DNA of 64,000 nucleotides from the NCBI GenBank assembly GCA_029962745.1, contig CM057154.1:28617763-28681762 (forward strand), read 5' to 3'. The notes below the pieces were generated by a model. That model was not told the DNA's origin and did not search any database. It worked only from the letters and a program-made list of their open reading frames with translations. The stretch is from Echinometra lucunter (lineage: Eukaryota; Echinodermata; Echinoidea; Camarodonta; Echinometridae). Position numbers and translations under genes: made by a program. The first letter of the stretch is position 1, and the number at the start of each line of letters is the position of its first letter. This document shows positions 57,983 through 64,000 of the stretch, one piece after another.

Positions 57983-59268
57983 AGAGATCAACCTTCTTCA
58001 TACTTTTGCTGTATTTTATATCGTAGCAGAAATAAAGCTTTATTACTATATCTTAATGTTGATTGAAGAATATATTATACACTGTACTATTAAAATTCAG
58101 CTAGTTTTTTTAAAGAACACTTTCTGTAGCGTAGAACTCTTTTCTAGGACTAACTGATGACTAGGTGATATTTGACAGCTCAGAACTTGCCTCTTCCTAC
58201 AATATTGATGTAAAACATGCAATTAAAACAGATTTTATACAAGTAAGGTGTTAAGCATGACAAGGTAATGTTTCTCTTTCTTTCTCTCTCCCTCTCTGTC
58301 TTTGTCTCTCTCTCATTGTCTCTCTCTGTTTCCCTTTCTCTGTATATTTCTCACTGTCTATTTGCCTGTTAGTCTCTTGGTAATATATCTTCTCTTACTT
58401 TTTAAATCCTTCATCATTGTATTCTTCTCCCAGTCTTCCTTCTATCCTTCTTTTTTTCCTTCTTCTTCTTCATGGTAAGCCCACGTCCTTTACTAGAATG
58501 GAAGATTATTGTAGGCTCAGTGGACAGGGAGGTTTATTTTGTTGTTTGGGGTGACCCCCGTTATGCATAAATAAATTGTAGTGGGTGCGCTCCATTTTGA
58601 AATCTTTTGGATTTGTGACTTTGTCTCCTTTATCTTTTTATTGGTCCAATTATCTTTCCATATTGACATGTTGATTACAAGTAGTAATGCTCGTAACCCC
58701 CCTTTGATAGTGCAGCTTATATGACTTTGTTATTTTTCATCTTTTTCTCTTGCTTCTTGCCAAAATTTGTCATTCTCCTTTTTTCTTCTTCTTTCTTCAT
58801 CTCTTTTGGTTACTGATATTTTATGACTGTATTTATAAGCTATTTTAAAACATATCTCATATGTTTTATTATGGCATATTTTTTTGTAGTCAATTATAGA
58901 ATAATGATTTTTTTTATATATATGACAAAATTATGTATTTCATTTATTGTCTTGGTTGTACATATACAGGACTGTAAGACAAGCATATACTATTGTATAT
59001 ATTTAGATTTTGTTTATTTTGTTATTCCATATACAATCGATTGTATATATTAATCATATGAACAATGTTTTCTGTATCATTTTTTACCCATACTTTTTTT
59101 TTAAAATCTCAACACTGTTTATTTACCTCCCTTTTTTATCACATATAGCTGGAAGAAGGTCATAGGAACACTGATGAATTTGATGAATAGTAGTAACTCA
59201 CTTGGAAATTTTTATGTACCCTTATTAGCACATTTTCTGTTTAGAGCCAGGAGGGTTTTAATCATTTG

Positions 59269-59699
59269 TTAAGCCATATTTTCTGACAGAGAGTCCACAT
59301 TTCGTGATTTGGTCCAGTAACATTTGTTGCAGAGCCCTCAGACTTATACCAATGAATAAAAATAAGATTTAAAAATAAATAAATGAAAAATTCTACACAT
59401 ACTGTGTCCCCTTGGATTGTGTCAGTATTTGTACGCTTGATGCTGATTTTTTTTTAGAAGGAAAATAATGACTTATATCCCTATATTGGCTATGTGATGG
59501 AAAGTGAATAATCAGTTTTACCATGCAAATTGGCAACTTTTCAACTTATCACCATACTTTCTGTCAATTAATATTCATTTCAGTCAAGTGTCTTTTCACA
59601 TGATAAACATTGCAATCAAAGTAAAGTACTGGTGTTGCCAATTTGAAGAAGAAAAGCTGATCAAATGCCTTCATATAATTCATGTTGGAAATGGGTTAA
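59269..59699. mobile_element. TTAA-ended MITE, family D, copy 3
   Basis: TTAA at both edges; internal GAGAGTCCACATTTCGTG and GTGTTGCCAATTTGAAGAAG match the other two copies in the same orientation. The most diverged of the three. Confidence 0.75.
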
Positions 59700-59882
59700 T
59701 TGATGAGTCAATGCCCTTCTGCCTCTGAGCAGACAAATTCTCTTTAGTTTCTAAGACCTTCTTGTATGTTAGCCCTAACCAGTTCAGTACTGAAATGTCA
59801 CTTTAGTGCCCTAGAACAAAGCTGCCACTGTCATTCATACATTTATTTATTTTTTTTTGTTGTTGTTTTTTTTTTTGCATAT

Positions 59883-60062
59883 ACAGTCAACTCTGCATAA
59901 GTCGAAGTCGCATAAGTCGAATAATCGCCTAAGTCGAAGGTCTGTACTTGGTCCCATTCCTTTATTTTCTATTGTTTGTGACCCCTCATAAGTTGAATTT
60001 TCTCTAAGTCGAAGCATTTTCTTCAGTCCCAAGAAATTCGACTTAGGCAGAGTTGACTGTAT
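59883..60062. mobile_element. TA-CAGTCAACTCTGC foldback MITE, copy 1
   Basis: TACAGTCAACTCTGCATAAG and CTTAGGCAGAGTTGACTGTA are terminal inverted repeats starting at TA dinucleotides, consistent with Tc1/mariner-type (pogo-like) MITEs. The interior repeats TAAGTCGAA. Confidence 0.85.
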
Positions 60063-60393
60063 GATGCAAAAGTGAACAGTAGTCCCACGAGACATGTATA
60101 GAATCATTCAATGCACTGAGCAGCATTCCCTCAGTGAGAGTGCCCATGGGCCAATCAGATTTCATGAATCTGATGATAAAGAGAAGCTTTGTGGGACATC
60201 CCAGTAGAGCCACAGCCACAAGACCAACAACACGCCACACGATTATCCCACAAGACTTACATCCCATGAGGATGATAGTGTCGGTATGAACCCTCAGGGA
60301 AGTTCCAAAGGCCCGTAGAACAGTAATTTGGGTATTGTGGTCTGTCAGTCTCGTGGCCTGTAGCCATAACTTTGCCCTGTCCATCTGTTTCAC
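60043..60393 (-). CDS. Unrecognised 116-codon open frame, possible gene fragment
   Basis: ATG at 60393, stop near 60043. The product has a hydrophobic stretch in the middle (GIIVWRVVGLVAVALLG, about residues 48-64) and balanced composition unlike the simple-repeat frames around it. A splice-acceptor-like AAACAG immediately precedes the ATG. Its last codons run into the MITE at 59883-60062, so the natural end is probably lost. I recognise no family; it may be a decayed exon or chance. Confidence 0.2.
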   Translation of the reverse strand: MKQMDRAKLWLQATRLTDHNTQITVLRAFGTSLRVHTDTIILMGCKSCGIIVWRVVGLVAVALLGCPTKLLFIIRFMKSDWPMGTLTEGMLLSALNDSIHVSWDYCSLLHHTVNSA

Positions 60394-60530
60394 TTGATTT
60401 ACCGGTACAATCGTGATAGCCTAATTTGGTATAATCCTTATCACACTCTAGTTATTTCTGTGAATTAGTGCACTATTTTTATTCTGACCTTATTGCCCTT
60501 TGAACTTTACTGTATCATCTAAGCAGAACT

Positions 60531-60710
60531 ACAGTCAACTCTGCATAAGTCAAAGTCGCATAAGTCGAATAATCGCCTAAGTCGAAGGTCTGTACTTGGT
60601 CCCATTCCTTTAATTTGTATTGTTTTTGACCCCTCATAAGTCGAATTTTCTCTAAGTAGAAGCATTTTCTTCAGTCCTAAGAAATTCGACTTAGGCAGAG
60701 TTGACTGTAA
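60531..60710. mobile_element. TA-CAGTCAACTCTGC foldback MITE, copy 2
   Basis: Nearly identical to 59883-60062 and in the same orientation, with TA at both edges. Confidence 0.85.
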
Positions 60711-61089
60711 TTATTTTCTGCAGTTGACATTTATGTTCAGGAATTGAGAGATTGACTTGTCAGTACATAATGTACATGTATAGTGCCAACACTAGGAGGA
60801 CCATTATAATTATTTATTATTATTGTTTATAATTATTTTTGTTTGGACCATAATAATGCTGTCATTGATGAATTGGTTAATGCAGGAGGCATCACAAAGT
60901 ATTTGAATATAAACATGTGACACTGTTATGAAGTAATGACTGCATTTTGGAATAGGCACCTAGATCCATCATTTATAATCAACTGAAATTTTTGAGAAAA
61001 AAAAGCTCACTCTTTAAGGTAGAGGTATCAAATATGACAATGCTCAAATAAGAAATAGAATGTTAATGATATTTAGGTAGCTTGGTGAA

Positions 61090-61160
61090 AAGATGCGTAG
61101 AGAGCGCAAAACGCATATTTTTATTTGTATTATTTGCATTCTAGACGCATCTTTTCACAC
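61090..61160. repeat. Short inverted repeat GGTGAAAAGATGCGT
   Basis: GGTGAAAAGATGCGT pairs with ACGCATCTTTTCACACC across about 45 bp containing AACGCATATTTT. Confidence 0.6.
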
Positions 61161-62211
61161 CACCCCATTATGCTATTCTTACTTACTGCAAATTTTTGTG
61201 CATTTTGAATTTATTATATAAGATGTACTTTGACGATTTTTTGACCACGATACCAGAAATTGTATTTCTCTGGAATTATATATTCATGATACGTTTAAGG
61301 TTTGTGAAATATTTTGAGAAATGTAATGATTTGTCATTACCATATTTGTAGATTTATCAAAGTGACATGTTTAATCATCCATATTTATTACATTCTTACA
61401 TTCTAACCTGCAGGAATAAGAATTTAGAATTAATTATGATTTCTTAATGTTTAATTTAACCCTGACACAGTTTTGAGGAGATGTTGTGTATGAGAATAAG
61501 ACATTATGTTTTTTACAGTTTCAAACTTCACTGAGTCAACTCATTTAGGAATAGATAAATAAAACACCCCCAAAGTGACAGTGGTACAGCCCCATAGTCA
61601 AATAGATTACACTTGACAATGTAGGGATATTTTTAGCTTTTTGCAACTCAAATTTAAGCTGTTAGCATCGTAACGTTGTCAATGTAGAGTTCTATTCTTT
61701 GCAAATCAAGAAAAGTTTGAAAGGAGGAAAAAGAAAATATGGAATGGTCAAGACAGTTTCATGTACATGTATATTCTATATGATTTGGGTTTATAAATGT
61801 TGCAAAGCGACATCATTGTTATACATGTTAAGCTGTGAAAATGTTGCATTTTTGGTAAACTTTCTGCTTTTGGCCATGCTGGCAAATCAAATTTTGAAAC
61901 ATTTTTTTTCTCTCGCTAGGTTAACAAGTAGATGATGTGGCATTTGATGTAAGGTGGGGGTAAGCAGTGCAGTATATTATGTGAAAAAAAAAACACAAAA
62001 AAACGCTTGCTATCATTATTTTACGGAAGGAGAAAGTTGTGGGATTTATGGGTGAAAAATGCGAGTGTTTTTGAGATTCTAATAAAAAGCTGGATTCAGA
62101 GACTAGCTACATGGTGATGTCTCTGAATTATGTTACAGGAAATGAAATGAATCATTGCATTATGTTATTCATTTTGCCCATTGCATTTGTAATTTCATAA
62201 AATATTAGTAT

Positions 62212-62396
62212 GGGGAGAGAGAGAGAGAGAGAGAGAGAGAAACTAAGAGAATACTTAATGTCAAAGATTTTGGATATCTCATTTTCTTCATATAAGGAAA
62301 GGATTCTTAAAATAACTTCACAACCAATGCCCTTACCCCCCCCCCCCCCAAAAAAAAAACAAACAAACAAACAAACAAACAAACAAACAAACAGAA
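62212..62396. repeat. Microsatellites (GA)n and (CAAA)n
   Basis: (GA)n at about 62214-62240; poly-C at 62335-62349 followed by A and (CAAA)n to about 62392. Confidence 0.9.
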
Positions 62397-64000
62397 CAGA
62401 ACCAGCAACAGCTTCCCCATGACAACTACCCTTCAAGACTGTAAATTATCAAACAACCACAAATAATAAACAATTACAATTAGTTTTCAGTGTATTTCAT
62501 AGTTTTTATTGCACCATATTCACAAACGGGTACAAAATAGATACAAAAGACTTTTCAAAATGTTACCTTTTTTGTTGGTTTGGCATAGGTAATGTCTGTT
62601 TTTAACCATAATGTCATAAAATGCATGCAGCTTCATGAGAATTTTTCATGTTTCAGCTTTTGCAATGTTGACAGTTAAATATTCACTTGTCCTCAGAGAA
62701 AGGTTACCACTGGAATCTGTCTCATTTCATAATTTGCATTTTAAGTGATCGCAAATAAAGAATAATCTGATGAATTACTAGGATAAGGCAAGTCATATGT
62801 GCAAAAAAGAATGTTTCATTCGAGTACACTCAAAAATATGAATACCTCTTGCAATGAGGCTATCAACTGTATATAGAAAAGACATTTATGAAGGTTAAAA
62901 CATAACACTCCTTACAAAGAGGGGAAGTGAGACAATATATAATTTAGACATTTACAGGTTACAGCTATTTGCTATTCCACTGCATGCATTCAAGAGCACA
63001 AATTACCCCTCCAGTGCCCCCCCCCCCCCTTCCAGCCCTGATGTGGCGCTAAAGCCCACTGCACACTACACGATCTGTCTGTGATCCGATTTTGGGAAAA
63101 AAAAACTTGTTTTATTTAATATAAAAATTCAAACATGGAAAATTATACTGACCAAAGTTCTAAATGGTCGTATAAAAACTAAAGTTGAAAATCCGGGCTA
63201 TTGCGAGCCTCCTTGTAGGTGTCAGTGAACTTCAAGTCAATTGCGAATCGTAGTGACGTCACAGCAATCTTGCAATTGGCTACGTTTTGAAGCCAATTTG
63301 GCCTTTACTCCAACCTATAGGCTTGCAGTTAACCAAAATTTTGATTTTAGTATTCCTATATTTATTCCGAACCTCACTTGTTTAAACTTTCGTTATCAAA
63401 TGCTAAATGCCATTTGTTCCAAAACCTGGTCGCATTTGGATCGTATAGTGCGGTGGTAACAGATAATAGCTCTGAATACTACATGTATAAAGGCCAAATA
63501 TTTGACTACTTGTATCATAAAGCAAAACAGATCTGCTCACATACTCAACAACCTTCATGTAAATGACTTGGGAGCACCTGTATAAACCATCGATTCTCAT
63601 ACATTAGTCAAGACTACTAAAATGCAGGGAAGATCTTTGTAAAGCCTCCTTTGAAAATACTGAGAGCAACAACAAAAACCTTTCTTGTAGTCACATTGTC
63701 TTTACCTAGGCACATACATCCTGTTTCAGAAGCACCTGCACATCCCTTTGAAAATGTTACTTTTTTATAATAGAAACATGATAGAAGTTTGAAATGTTTT
63801 GACTCAAATCAAGACATTACATGGAAAATTAATATCTCCTTTTTTGTATTGGTTTGCTACTTCTATTCAAAGCAACTTCCTGTAAAATACTAGTGTGTGT
63901 CTAACAACAAAAGTTCAACTATATGCATATCTTCAAAACGATACAGCAGTCACCTACAGTTTGTGAGTCTGTGACATTTTACTTTAGACAACACAAAATC

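Larger units (their letters stand above)
55386..58060 (+). other. SSH: Putative SSH 3' UTR and nearby poly(A) signals
   Basis: No coding sequence is recognised after the stop. AATAAA occurs at 56393-56398 and at 58031-58036; either could end the transcript. The interval contains a foldback element (55586-55907) and a CACTA-type MITE (57714-57982). The extent of the UTR is not decidable from sequence alone. Confidence 0.3.
60711..64000. other. 3' flank, no recognised gene
   Basis: AT-rich DNA with microsatellites at 62212-62396 and one short inverted repeat. No open frame over about 95 codons and no conserved motif seen on either strand. Confidence 0.7.

Noticed and set aside
62480..64000. 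Possible 3' end of a convergent minus-strand gene (TTTTTATTG near 62508)
   Set aside because: Only a complementary AATAAA-like signal; no coding exon or other support in the remaining 1.5 kb.

Overview
This is animal nuclear DNA: AT-rich and intron-rich, with GT-AG splice sites, microsatellites and many short foldback (MITE-like) transposons. Frequent ACATGTACATGTA motifs, poly-G/C runs and the repeat types point to a marine invertebrate deuterostome, most likely an echinoderm such as a sea urchin. That assignment is inference from sequence style, not from a search.

One protein-coding gene is clear: a Slingshot (SSH) cofilin phosphatase on the + strand. Fourteen exons between 26500 and 55385 join in one uninterrupted frame, every junction GT-AG with matching phase. 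A plausible 5' coding exon at 12882-12911 (peptide MPSSSENSIL, followed by a perfect donor in the right phase) would bring the product to 1134 residues. The protein carries the SSH N-terminal region, a DEK-C-like segment, a dual-specificity phosphatase domain with the HCKMGISR active-site loop (Cys407), a long acidic Ser-rich tail, and a C terminus ending FYSTM.

Layout. 1-12.7 kb: non-coding flank with foldback elements and old repeats. 12.9-26.5 kb: presumed intron 1, holding a 7-copy minisatellite with tRNA B-box-like motifs, TTAA-ended elements and a perfect 75-bp duplication. 26.5-42.5 kb: exons 2-4 with two large introns, containing a tRNA-derived SINE split by a foldback element, an inverted array of short GGTTCGTTATTCCGAA-type repeats, a 300-bp polypyrimidine tract, and a head-to-tail foldback dimer. 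42.5-55.4 kb: the compact catalytic and C-terminal exons, whose introns hold several foldbacks. 55.4-64 kb: putative 3' UTR and flank, with a second copy of a CACTA-type MITE, a third copy of a 400-bp TTAA element and two copies of a CAGTCAACTC-ended element.

I found no prokaryotic features, CRISPR arrays or rRNA/tRNA genes. I do not see a convincing new biological system. The most notable items are a local tandem duplication that copied the 3' end of a phosphatase exon into its intron, changed F-actin-response motifs in this SSH, and an unusually dense set of foldback families whose target duplications can be read directly.
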